A stretch of 64,000 nucleotides of DNA from CAVOOW01 sp963697675 (lineage in GTDB: Bacteria > Actinomycetota > Actinomycetes > JACCUZ01): contig CAVOOW010000006.1 in the NCBI GenBank assembly GCA_963697675.1, positions 558,001-622,000 on the forward strand. The letters are read 5' to 3'. Every line of letters begins with the position of its first letter. Position 1 is the stretch's first letter. Below the pieces are notes generated by a model. That model had not been told where the DNA came from. It saw only the letters and a list, made by a program, of their open reading frames with translations, and ran no database searches. Shown one piece after another: positions 27,661 to 35,782 of this stretch. The position numbers and the translations under genes are program-made.

Positions 27661-29028
27661 TCAGGCGACGAAGATCGTCTTCTTCTGTTCCTCGATCTTC
27701 TTGGTGAGCCCGTCGATGTCGTTCGGGTTCTTGATGAACTCCTGCAGCGACGGGATCATCACGGTCGATGCGAAGTCCGGCCGCGTGTCACGGTCCATGA
27801 ACTGCGCGATGTTGGCGGTGGCACCGATGATCTCGGCCGACTTCTTCTGCACGGCGGTGTAGCCACTCGTGTCGACGTTCTTGTTCGTCCCGATGGAGCT
27901 CGGGTCGAGCTTGAGGTTGATGAGCTCGGCCTCCGCGGACGCGAGATATGTCAGCAGGGCTTTTGCCCCGGCCTCGTTCTTCGGCTTGGCCGACATCATG
28001 TATCCGTCGATCGGTGCGTCGATGGAGTCAGTGCCGTGCGCGGAGTCGACCTCGGGGAAGGCGAAGAAATCGACGTCGTCGGCCTCCGCGCCGGCCTTGA
28101 ACTGCTGTGTTGCGAAGGTGCCGAGGAGGTACATCCCCGACTTCTTCGCCGCGAGACCCTGCGCCGCTTCCTGCCACGTGCGCCCGAGCGAGTCGGGCTG
28201 GTGGTAGTCCAGCAGGCCTTTCCACGTGTCGAAGACGGTCTTGACCTTCGCGTCCTCCCACGACTCCTTGCCGGCCATCAGGCTGACGTGGAAGTCATAG
28301 CCGTTGATGCGCATGTTGAGGATGTCGAAGGTGCCCATGGCCGGCCAGCCGTCCTTGTCGGCGAACGCCATGGGGACGATCCCGTCCTTCTTCATCTTGG
28401 CGCCGAGCGTCTTGAACTCGTCAATCGTCTTGGGGACCTCGTAGCCCCGGTCGGCGAAAAGGCTCTTGCGATAGAGGACGACCCACGGATAGTTGAAGGT
28501 CGGCGCGAGATACTGCTTGCCGTCGTCGCCGGTCGAAGCCGCCTTGATGCCGTCCGCGAAGTCGCCGCCGATCTTCGTCCAGACGTCGCTGATGTCGCCG
28601 GCGAGGCCCTTGGACGCGAAGAAGCGCATCCGGAAGCCGGAGAACCAGGTGAAGACGTCGTCCGGGGTGCCCTGCAGGTAGGTGTTGATGTTCTCCTGGA
28701 AGCTGTTGTGGTCGACGGTGTTGACGTCGGTCTTCACGCCCGACTTGGCCGTGAACCCGTCGAACATCGCCTGGGCTCCCTTCTTCGGGATGGGGTCCGA
28801 CTGGTAGGACCCCACGCTGACCGTGCCGGTCGGCTTGGCGGTGGAGCCCGACGTACCGCCTGACCCCTCGTCCGACGAGCCGCCACAGGCGGCGAGCAGG
28901 GCCGGCAGGCTCAGGGCGGCGGCGGAACCGAGAGCCCCCTTCATGAAGACCCGCCGGTCGACACCGGCTGCCATGGACGGCGGGATGAGCGAGGCGAGGT
29001 ACTCATCGTGGGTCGAAGGCTTGGGCAT
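27661..29028 (-). CDS. sugar-binding lipoprotein of CUT1 ABC transporter
   Basis: A 455-residue extracellular solute-binding protein (SBP_bac_1). The signal is preceded by a 25-residue lead and combines a twin-arginine-like RRVFMKGALGSAAALSLPAL with lipobox LLAAC, then a Gly/Ser linker. This suggests a Tat-exported lipoprotein. Body motifs typical of the family include DDVFTWFSGFRMRFFASKGL, YPWVVLYRKSLFADRGYEVP and TIDEFKTLGAKMKKDG, and YMMSAKPKNEAGAKALLTYL. The start at 29028 has AGGAGGGGAC just upstream. It is the first gene of the leftward transporter operon, transcribed away from the beta-galactosidase promoter; the ligand is probably a beta-galactoside or related oligosaccharide. Confidence 0.9.
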   Translation of the reverse strand: MPKPSTHDEYLASLIPPSMAAGVDRRVFMKGALGSAAALSLPALLAACGGSSDEGSGGTSGSTAKPTGTVSVGSYQSDPIPKKGAQAMFDGFTAKSGVKTDVNTVDHNSFQENINTYLQGTPDDVFTWFSGFRMRFFASKGLAGDISDVWTKIGGDFADGIKAASTGDDGKQYLAPTFNYPWVVLYRKSLFADRGYEVPKTIDEFKTLGAKMKKDGIVPMAFADKDGWPAMGTFDILNMRINGYDFHVSLMAGKESWEDAKVKTVFDTWKGLLDYHQPDSLGRTWQEAAQGLAAKKSGMYLLGTFATQQFKAGAEADDVDFFAFPEVDSAHGTDSIDAPIDGYMMSAKPKNEAGAKALLTYLASAEAELINLKLDPSSIGTNKNVDTSGYTAVQKKSAEIIGATANIAQFMDRDTRPDFASTVMIPSLQEFIKNPNDIDGLTKKIEEQKKTIFVA

Positions 29029-29333
29029 GTCCCCTCCTTGGGGCTTTGAGCTGACGGCACGAGACCAAACGGACCATGACCAAACAGAAACCGACAGAAG
29101 TTGGCATCACAGTGGCCCGCCAGGTGCGGCCTGTCAAGCGATTCCGAGACACGTGCTCGTAACGGGTTGGCAACGCCACCTGCCCCGGTGATTCACATTT
29201 CGGGCGCGCCGCAGGGTCTGGAGGCATGCCCGCGCGCGAGGTCTGCTCGGCATGTCCGAACGCGTGCAAACACCCAACACCGCACGTTTGCTTCTGTTGA
29301 CTTTCGGCGACGGGTGGATCACCCTTCCGAAGC
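29029..29333. promoter_or_regulatory. divergent gal promoter region with candidate DeoR operators
   Basis: A 305-bp gap between the transporter and beta-galactosidase genes holding no gene. Near the transporter start is a direct repeat GACCAAAC at 29063-29070 and 29078-29085, exactly 15 bases apart, followed by the related ACAGAAACC. Near the beta-galactosidase start is an inverted repeat GCAAAC (29266-29271) and GTTTGC (29286-29291). GTTT-containing repeats are common in DeoR-family operators. The regulator encoded at 31341 is the natural candidate to bind both sets; this is inference. Confidence 0.5.
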
Positions 29334-31344
29334 ATGAGCGCCAACCGGGGATCCGACATCGACCTGGGCGGCATCGCGTTCGGCGGCGACTACAACCCCG
29401 AGCAGTGGCCACGCGAGACCTGGGCCGAGGACGTACGGCTGATGGGCGAGGCCGGCGTCGACCTGGTCAGCGTCGGCGTCTTCTCCTGGGCGCTGCTCGA
29501 GCCGGCCGCCGGGCAGTTCGACTTCGACTGGCTCGACCAGGCCCTCGACACGCTGCACGCGGGCGGGGTGCGTGTCGACCTGGCCACCGCCACCGCTTCG
29601 CCGCCCCCCTGGCTGACCAGAGCACACCCCGAGATCCTGCCGGTGCGCGCCGACGGGGTCCGCCTCTGGCCCGGCGGTCGGCAGGCCTGGTGCCCCAGCT
29701 CGCCGACGTACCGCGAGCAGTCGCTCCGGCTCGTGCGAGCTCTTGCCGAGCGCTACGGCAACCATCCCGCCGTCGTGCTGTGGCATGTGAGCAACGAGCT
29801 CGGCGGGCACAACGCGCTCTGCTACTGCGACGTGAGTGCTGCCGCGTTCCGAGAGTGGCTGCGCGACCGCTACGCCACCCTCGACGGCCTCAACGACGCG
29901 TGGGGGACGGCGTTCTGGAGCCAGCACTACGGCGACTGGGAGGAGATCCTGCCGCCGCGCGTTGCGCCGACCTTCCCCAACCCGACCCAGCAGCTCGACT
30001 TCCACCGCTTCTCCTCCGATGCGGTGCGGGAACAGCTGCGGGCCGAACGCGAAGTGCTCAAGGAGATCACCCCCGACATCCCGGTCACCACGAACTTCAT
30101 GGCCATGAAGTTCGTGCGCAACATGGACTACTGGTCATGGACGGCCGATGTCGACCTCGTCTCCAACGACCACTACCTCGACGCTGCCGATCCGGACAAC
30201 CACGTGGATCTCTCGTTCAGTGCAGACCTCACGCGCGGCCTCGCGTCCGGTCGCCCGTGGTGGCTCATGGAGCACTCGACCAGCGCCGTCAACTGGCAAC
30301 AGCGCAACATCGCGAAGGTGCCCGGTCAGATGCGGCGCAACAGTCTTGGCCATGTTGCACGCGGCAGCGACGCGGTGCTGTTCTTCCAATGGCGGCAGTC
30401 GCGGGCGGGCGCCGAGAAGTTCCACTCCGCGCTGCTCCCCCACGCCGGCACCGACACGAAGGTGTGGCGCGAGGTCTGCGCGCTGGGTGGGGATCTCCGG
30501 CGCATCCGCGAGGTCGCCGGCAGCATCGTGACGCCACGACGTCGCGATGGTCTTCGACTGGCAGAGCTGGTGGGCGGCGGAGCTCGACTCCCACCCGACC
30601 AGTGACCTGTCCTACCTCGACCGGTCGAAGGCGCACTACCGGGCCTTGTGGGACCTCGGGATCGGCGTCGACTTCGTCTCGCCCGGCGGCGACCTGTCCG
30701 GCTACTCGGTCCTGATCGTCCCGACGCTCTACCTGACCAGCACCGAGACCGCCACGCGCGTACGCCAGTTCGTGCACGACGGGGGCACGCTTCTGGTCAC
30801 CTACTGGAGCGGCATCGTCGACGAGCACGATCACGTCTGGCTCGGCGGTTACCCCGGCGCGTTCGCCGAGGTGCTCGGCGTGCGCGGCGAGGAGTTCTTC
30901 CCGCTGCGCGAAGGCGAACGCGTTTCGCTGGATGACGGGTCGAGCGCGGACCAGTGGACCGAGCTGCTCCATCTCGAAGGTGCGCAGGCAGTTTCGTCCT
31001 ACGCGGACGGTGCGCTCGCGGGAGTGCCGGCCGTGACCCGCCACGACTTCGGACAAGGCACAGCGTGGTACGTCGCCACTCGTCTGGACCACGATTCCTT
31101 GGCGCGGCTCACCTCCCGGATCGTGAGCGAAGCCGGCGTCGAGCCCGTCGTCGACACGGTGCCAGGAGTCGAAGTCGTACGACGGCGCGGCGACGCGTCG
31201 ACCTACCTCTTCGTGCTCAATCACACCGACGCACCCGCTACCGTCCCTGCCAACGGCATCGACCTGTTGACCGACCACGTGGTCGCCGGGAAGCTCGAGA
31301 TCGCGGCCGGCGACGTCGCCGTCATCCGAGAAGAAGGCGGGTGA
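29334..31344 (+). CDS. beta-galactosidase, GH42 family (frameshifted)
   Basis: GH42 beta-galactosidase, about 669 residues after repair, cytosolic (no signal peptide). The N-terminal barrel has FGGDYNPEQWP, the acid/base Glu in LWHVSNELGGH and the nucleophile Glu in WWLMEHSTSAVNWQ. The middle trimerisation domain FDWQSWWAAELD-HPTSDLSYLD and the C-terminal small domain follow in a second frame. One extra C near 30534 (GACGC-C-ACGAC) breaks the reading after GSIVT; repair gives THDVAMVFDWQSW. The ATG at 29334 starts MSANRGSDID. Its TGA overlaps the start of the DeoR gene (GTGA). It releases galactose for the GalK/GalT steps downstream. Confidence 0.92.
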
Positions 31345-32141
31345 TCGTGCTCGCGCGGCAACGGCAGACCCTGATTCTCGAACACCTCGGCAGGGCCGGA
31401 GGCGTTCGGGTCAGCGACCTCGTGCGCATCCTCGGCGTCTCGGACATGACGGTGCGACGCGACCTCGAGGTGCTCGAGCAGCGAGGCCTGCTCGACAAGG
31501 TGCACGGCGGCGCGACGATGCGTCGGGACGGCAGCACCGACGAGCCAGGTTTCCGGGCCAAGTCAGTGCGCGAGCTGATCGAGAAGGACGCCATCGGGCG
31601 TCGGGCGGTCGAGCTCGTCGAGCCGGGCAGCGCGGTCGCGGTCACCGCCGGCACGACGACCTACACCCTCGCCCATCATCTGACCCAGGTGCCGGACATC
31701 ACTGTCGTCACCAACTCGATCCCTGTGGCCAACGTGTTCTTCGAGGCTGACCTCGGCCAGACGGTGCTCCTCACAGGAGGCCTCCGCACGGTGTCCGACG
31801 CGCTCGTGGGACCGATTGCGGTGGCTGCCCTGCACGACCTGCACGTCGACGTGCTCTTCATGGGGGTCCACGGCATGGACACTTCGGCGGGTTTCACGAC
31901 TCCGAACCTCATGGAGGCCGACACGAACCGCGCGATGGTGGCCGCGGCGGGTCGGCTCGTCGTCGTTGCCGACCACACGAAGTGGGGCACGGTTGGGCTC
32001 TCGCGCATCGCCCGGCTGCAGGATGCCAGCGTGCTGGTCACTGACTCGGGCATCTCCACGCTTGCCCATGAGGCACTCGACGACCGCATCGGCGAGGTGC
32101 TCATCGCTCCTCTCGGCGCAGAACTTCAAGGGACGTCATGA
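31341..32141 (+). CDS. DeoR/GlpR-family transcriptional regulator
   Basis: A 266-residue repressor. The N-terminal winged helix is RQTLILEHLGRAGGVRVSDL then SDMTVRRDLEVLEQRGLLDK and VHGGA, the classic DeoR signature. The C-terminal sugar-phosphate sensor domain contains VTAGTTTYTLAHHL, VVTNSIPVANVF, LTGGLRTVSDALVGP and VVVADHTKWG. The GTG at 31341 overlaps the beta-galactosidase stop and the protein ends in an ATGA overlap with galT. Lying inside the operon it probably controls that operon and the divergent transporter, with a phosphorylated galactose derivative as inducer (inference). Confidence 0.9.
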   Translation: MIVLARQRQTLILEHLGRAGGVRVSDLVRILGVSDMTVRRDLEVLEQRGLLDKVHGGATMRRDGSTDEPGFRAKSVRELIEKDAIGRRAVELVEPGSAVAVTAGTTTYTLAHHLTQVPDITVVTNSIPVANVFFEADLGQTVLLTGGLRTVSDALVGPIAVAALHDLHVDVLFMGVHGMDTSAGFTTPNLMEADTNRAMVAAAGRLVVVADHTKWGTVGLSRIARLQDASVLVTDSGISTLAHEALDDRIGEVLIAPLGAELQGTS

Positions 32142-33226
32142 AAAAGACGCATGCGCAGCTTGCCGACGGCCGCGAGATCATCTACTTCGACGAGACCGAC
32201 GACGCAGTTCGCAAACTCATCGACGAGCGCGATCTGCCCAAGACATCGACACGCTCGGAGATCCGTTATGACGCCGTGCTCGACGAGTGGGTGGCCATTG
32301 CCTCTCACCGCCAGGGCCGCACGCACCTTCCGCCGAGCGACGAATGCCCGCTCTGCCCGTCGACCGATGACCGGAGCACCGAGATTCCGTCACACAGCTA
32401 TGACGTCGTGGTCTTCGAGAACCGCTTTCCGTCCTTCGCCACGACCGTCGATGCGGTCGCACCCGACGCCGGCTCGCAGCTGTTCCCCAAGAAGCCCGGC
32501 TACGGCCGGTGCGAGGTCGTCTGCTTCACGAGCGACCACGACAGCTCGTTCTCCCGTTTGTCGCCCGAGCGCGTCCGCACGGTGATGGAGGCGTGGGTCG
32601 ACCGCACCATCGCGCTCTCCGCGTTGCCCCATGTGGAGCAGGTCTTCTGCTTCGAGAACCGCGGCGAGGAGATCGGAGTGACGCTCGCTCATCCGCACGG
32701 CCAGATCTACGGCTATCCGTTCGTCACTCCGCGGACGAGGCAGATGCTCGAGAACGCGCGAGCGCATCGCGAGCGCACCTGGAACAACTTGTTCGCCGAC
32801 GTCCTGGCCGCCGAGCAGGCTGAGGGGTCGCGAGTCGTGTCACGCGGGACCTACTGGACCGCCTTCGTCCCGGCGGCCGCTCGATGGCCCATGGAGGTGC
32901 ACCTCTATCCCAACCGGCAGGTCGCCGACCTGCCTGCCCTCACGGATGAGGAGCGCGACGAGTTCGGCGAGATCTACCTCGACGTGCTGCATCGCTTCGA
33001 CGCGATCTACGACTCCCCGATGCCCTACATCGCCGGATGGCACCAGGCTCCGGTGCGCATCGACCGGGATCTCGCCTACCTCCACCTCGAGATCTTCTCG
33101 ATCCGCCGAGCGGCCGGCAAGCTGAAGTATCTGGCGGGCAGTGAGTCGGGCATGGGTGCCTTCATCAACGACGTGCTGCCGGAGCAGGCCGCAGCGTTGC
33201 TGCGCGACGTCGATCTGTCGGGTTGA
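32138..33226 (+). CDS. galT: galactose-1-phosphate uridylyltransferase
   Basis: Leloir pathway enzyme exchanging UMP between UDP-glucose and galactose-1-phosphate; 362 residues. The active-site motif is AHPHGQIYGYPFVTP with the nucleophilic His. Zinc-ligand-like Cys pair CPLCPS is near residues 70-75. RSEIRYDAVLDEWVAIASHR and VVFENRFPSF are the family N-terminal signatures, and FIND-type GAFINDVLPE is near the C-terminus. The ATG overlaps the DeoR stop. The product UDP-galactose needs GalE, which is not encoded in this cluster. Confidence 0.95.
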   Translation: MKKTHAQLADGREIIYFDETDDAVRKLIDERDLPKTSTRSEIRYDAVLDEWVAIASHRQGRTHLPPSDECPLCPSTDDRSTEIPSHSYDVVVFENRFPSFATTVDAVAPDAGSQLFPKKPGYGRCEVVCFTSDHDSSFSRLSPERVRTVMEAWVDRTIALSALPHVEQVFCFENRGEEIGVTLAHPHGQIYGYPFVTPRTRQMLENARAHRERTWNNLFADVLAAEQAEGSRVVSRGTYWTAFVPAAARWPMEVHLYPNRQVADLPALTDEERDEFGEIYLDVLHRFDAIYDSPMPYIAGWHQAPVRIDRDLAYLHLEIFSIRRAAGKLKYLAGSESGMGAFINDVLPEQAAALLRDVDLSG

Positions 33227-34377
33227 CCACCGCGATGTCCGTCACCGATGCATTCACCATGACCTACGACGACGCGCCTTCAGGCGTGTGGTCGGCGCCC
33301 GGGCGGGTGAACCTGATCGGCGAGCACACGGACTACAACGACGGCTTCGTGTTGCCGTTCGCGATCGAGGCCAGGACCTACGTGGCAGCACGGGTGCGCG
33401 GCGACGCCGTACTGCGGATGCGGTCCGTCCAAAAGCACACGGGGGACGTGTCGATCGACCTCGCCGACATCGAGCCGGGCAAGCCCGACGGCTGGGCTGC
33501 CTATGTCGCGGGCGTCGTCTGGGCGGCCCGTGCCGCCGGCCACGACGTGCGCGGCATGGACCTGCTGGTGGACGGGCGGGTGCCGCTCGGCAGCGGCTTG
33601 TCGTCCTCACACGCCCTGGAGTGCTCGGTTGCGCTCGCGATGAACGAGATGTTCGGGCTCGGCCTGGATGCGAACGGGCTCGGGCGGCTCTCGTACACGG
33701 CTGAGAACGACTTCGTCGGCGCCCCCACGGGCATGATGGACCAGCTGGCGTCACTGCGCTGCACCGCGGGGCACGCACTGTTCCTCGACAACCGGACGCT
33801 GGAGGCCGAGCAGGTGCCGCTCGACGCGGCTGGCGCCAGACTGCGCCTGCTCGTGCTGGACACCCGCGTGCACCACGGCAACGCCGACGGCGCCTACGGC
33901 AACCGCCGCGACGCGTGTGAGAAGGCGGCCGACCTGCTGGGCGTCGATGCCCTGCGAGACATCTCCGTGGCCGGACTGGACGACGCCCTCGACCGGCTCG
34001 GCGACGACGAGCTGCGCCGCCGCACCCGTCACGTCGTGCTCGAGAACGCCCGGGTCGTCGACACCGTCAGCGCGCTTCGGGCCGGCGACTGGGCCGGCGT
34101 CGGCGCTCTCATGGCGGCGTCGCACCTCTCGCTGCGCGACGACTACGAGGTGAGCTGCGACGAGCTCGACGCCGCAGTGGACGCGGCCACCGGGGCGGGG
34201 GCGATCGGGGCGCGGATGACCGGCGGCGGGTTCGGCGGCAGCGCGATCGCCCTGGTGCCGGCCCGGGCGGTCGCCGACGTCCGCGCGGGCGTGACGGGTG
34301 CGTTCCGCGATCGCGGCTGGTCCGACCCCGTGATCTTCGAGGTCACCCCGTCCGCGGGCGCCCACCGCGACTCCTGA
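33223..34377 (+). CDS. galK: galactokinase
   Basis: GHMP kinase that phosphorylates galactose at C1; 384 residues. Signature GRVNLIGEHTDYNDGFVLP near residues 28-46, ATP-binding PLGSGLSSSHALE, GAPTGMMDQLASL with the catalytic Asp, and the third GHMP motif GARMTGGGFGGSAIAL. The annotated start is TTG at 33223 (overlapping the galT stop); ATG 33235 would shorten the protein by four residues and is equally plausible. Last gene of the rightward galactoside operon; the intergenic palindromes that follow may end the transcript. Confidence 0.95.
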   Translation: MTTAMSVTDAFTMTYDDAPSGVWSAPGRVNLIGEHTDYNDGFVLPFAIEARTYVAARVRGDAVLRMRSVQKHTGDVSIDLADIEPGKPDGWAAYVAGVVWAARAAGHDVRGMDLLVDGRVPLGSGLSSSHALECSVALAMNEMFGLGLDANGLGRLSYTAENDFVGAPTGMMDQLASLRCTAGHALFLDNRTLEAEQVPLDAAGARLRLLVLDTRVHHGNADGAYGNRRDACEKAADLLGVDALRDISVAGLDDALDRLGDDELRRRTRHVVLENARVVDTVSALRAGDWAGVGALMAASHLSLRDDYEVSCDELDAAVDAATGAGAIGARMTGGGFGGSAIALVPARAVADVRAGVTGAFRDRGWSDPVIFEVTPSAGAHRDS

Positions 34378-34398
34378 CCCCGCACGCACATTCCGAGC

Positions 34399-34447
34399 AG
34401 CGACCTTCGTCCGCGAAACGCCCGGCGAGTCGCGACCGAAGGTCGCT
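34399..34447. repeat. 49-bp palindromic repeat, copy 1
   Basis: Begins AGCGACCTTCGTCCGCGA and ends CGACCGAAGGTCGCT, forming a long hairpin with an 11-bp outer stem and the loop ACGCCCGGCGAG. It lies 21 bases after galK, in the convergent gap before the AbiEi-like gene. The same 49-bp unit recurs at 34472 and 35700. Confidence 0.9.
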
Positions 34448-34471
34448 GGCTCGCGAGCGCCCACGCCTTGC

Positions 34472-34520
34472 AGCGACCTTTGTCCGCGAAACGCCCGGCG
34501 AGTCGCAACCGAAGGTCGCT
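34472..34520. repeat. 49-bp palindromic repeat, copy 2
   Basis: Second unit in the same orientation as copy 1, separated from it by 24 bases. It differs by C to T in the CTTCG of the left arm and by a G to A change in the right arm, so its stem carries two mismatches. Ends AACCGAAGGTCGCT. Confidence 0.88.
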
Positions 34521-34563
34521 CACCGGGCGGCGGCGAATATGGAGTACGGGCGTGATGGGTCAG

Positions 34564-35604
34564 TCAGCTGCGGGCAAGCATCCAGCGGTCGCGGGAGCGG
34601 TCGCGGGCGCACGCGTCTCTGTGCCCCGCCAGCATCCGTCCGACGAGCTGACGGCGCCGGGCGAAGATGTCGATCGAGGTCGCACGGACCACGACCATGT
34701 TGTGCCGCTCGAAGCCCTCTTCCCTGGCGTTGTCCGAGGTGTGGGCGAGCAGCTCGCGGTGCTGCGAACCGTCGAATTCACCGACGAAACCGCTTTCAGG
34801 GTCGAGCAAGTCGGGGATTCCGAGAAGCTGGCCCCGCTCGTCGACGACCTCGGGGTTGACCAGCGGCCGAGGAAGACCGGCCTCCACGATCCAGATCCAA
34901 CGCAGACGCGACTCGGGGCAGGACCGGGCAGCGGCATCGGCCAGCCCGAGCAGCCTCCGGATTCTGGTCGCGTCATGGACCCGCGGATGTTCCCGCAGGT
35001 AGGCAACGAGCTCATCAAGTTGTGTCGCCTTGCTCCGAAGAGCCGCATCGACAGAGACCAATCCGTCTTCTGAACCTTGCTTGCCCACAAGATCAATGAG
35101 GCTGCGTGTCGCATTCACACAAGGGATGTCGCCGACCCAGGTCACGTCATCAGCGCACAGCGATCGCCTGCTGACGTCGATCTCAGGACGAGGCCTGATG
35201 CGGGCACGCGGCCCAACGCTGATGGGCACCGGTGCGAACGTCATCGCCGGCAACGGCTCCGGAAGAGGCCTACGACGTGCGCGCGACGGACGCAGCCGGG
35301 CAGTCCGCTGGACGCGCATGTCCGAGCCACCATCGAGGTCGCTGGTGCCCTGAAGATAGAGGCTCGCCCAGCCGCCGATCGCGGCGTTGTCAGGCAGCAG
35401 CTGTACCGCAGCCTCGATGCGGATCATCGGGTCGAACTCGTCGGTGGCAGACCAGACATAGAGCCCACGGGTCGTACGTCGCCAATGCGGACCTCGAACA
35501 GCATGCTTGCTGAGCCCAGCCGACTCCGCTGCAAGCAGGTCGAACGGCCGTGTCACGAAACGATCGGGCAATGGTTGGAACCCGCGAGTTGATGGGGCAG
35601 ACAT
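34564..35604 (-). CDS. AbiEi-like N-terminal plus DUF559/Vsr-like nuclease-fold protein
   Basis: A 346-residue cytosolic protein. The N-terminal third (GFQPLPDRFVTRPFDLLAAE, then SKHAVRGPHWRRTTRGLYV) resembles the winged-helix AbiEi antitoxin-type domain of actinobacterial proteins. The C-terminal part has a PD-(D/E)xK-like pattern of the DUF559/Vsr class: PESRLRWIWIVEAGLP, PDLLDPESGFVGEFDGSQH and RHNMVVVRATSID. The Asp in GEFDG and the Glu before it would be metal ligands. No partner toxin gene adjoins it. The ATG at 35604 is chosen; a longer start adds 20 weak residues. It is bracketed by three palindromic repeats. Orphan defence-type gene or solitary regulator; function unknown. Confidence 0.7.
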   Translation of the reverse strand: MSAPSTRGFQPLPDRFVTRPFDLLAAESAGLSKHAVRGPHWRRTTRGLYVWSATDEFDPMIRIEAAVQLLPDNAAIGGWASLYLQGTSDLDGGSDMRVQRTARLRPSRARRRPLPEPLPAMTFAPVPISVGPRARIRPRPEIDVSRRSLCADDVTWVGDIPCVNATRSLIDLVGKQGSEDGLVSVDAALRSKATQLDELVAYLREHPRVHDATRIRRLLGLADAAARSCPESRLRWIWIVEAGLPRPLVNPEVVDERGQLLGIPDLLDPESGFVGEFDGSQHRELLAHTSDNAREEGFERHNMVVVRATSIDIFARRRQLVGRMLAGHRDACARDRSRDRWMLARS

Positions 35605-35699
35605 CCCGGCAGACTGCACCGGCCGAACCGCCTCGAGACCCGGCTGACGCCGAATTGGGGACAACCGCGCCCCTGTGGACGAACCCCTCGTACCTAGAA

Positions 35700-35748
35700 A
35701 GCGACCTTCGTCCGCGACACGCTCGGCGAGTCGCGGACGAAGGTCGCT
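35700..35748. repeat. 49-bp palindromic repeat, copy 3
   Basis: A perfect 19-bp stem: left arm AGCGACCTTCGTCCGCGAC, loop ACGCTCGGCGA, right arm its exact reverse complement. It lies between the start of the AbiEi-like gene and the end of icd. It is the most regular of the three units. Confidence 0.92.
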
Positions 35749-35782
35749 CGTCGGCGTACGCGGGGCTGGCGGCGCTCAGTGG

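Noticed and set aside
34564..35604. RAYT/REP-associated transposase bracketed by palindromes
   Set aside because: The protein lacks the HUH and catalytic Tyr motifs of Y1 transposases; its features are AbiEi- and DUF559-like.
34399..35748. CRISPR-like array
   Set aside because: Only three palindromic units, with spacings of 24 and about 1180 bases and no Cas genes; the units are REP-like.
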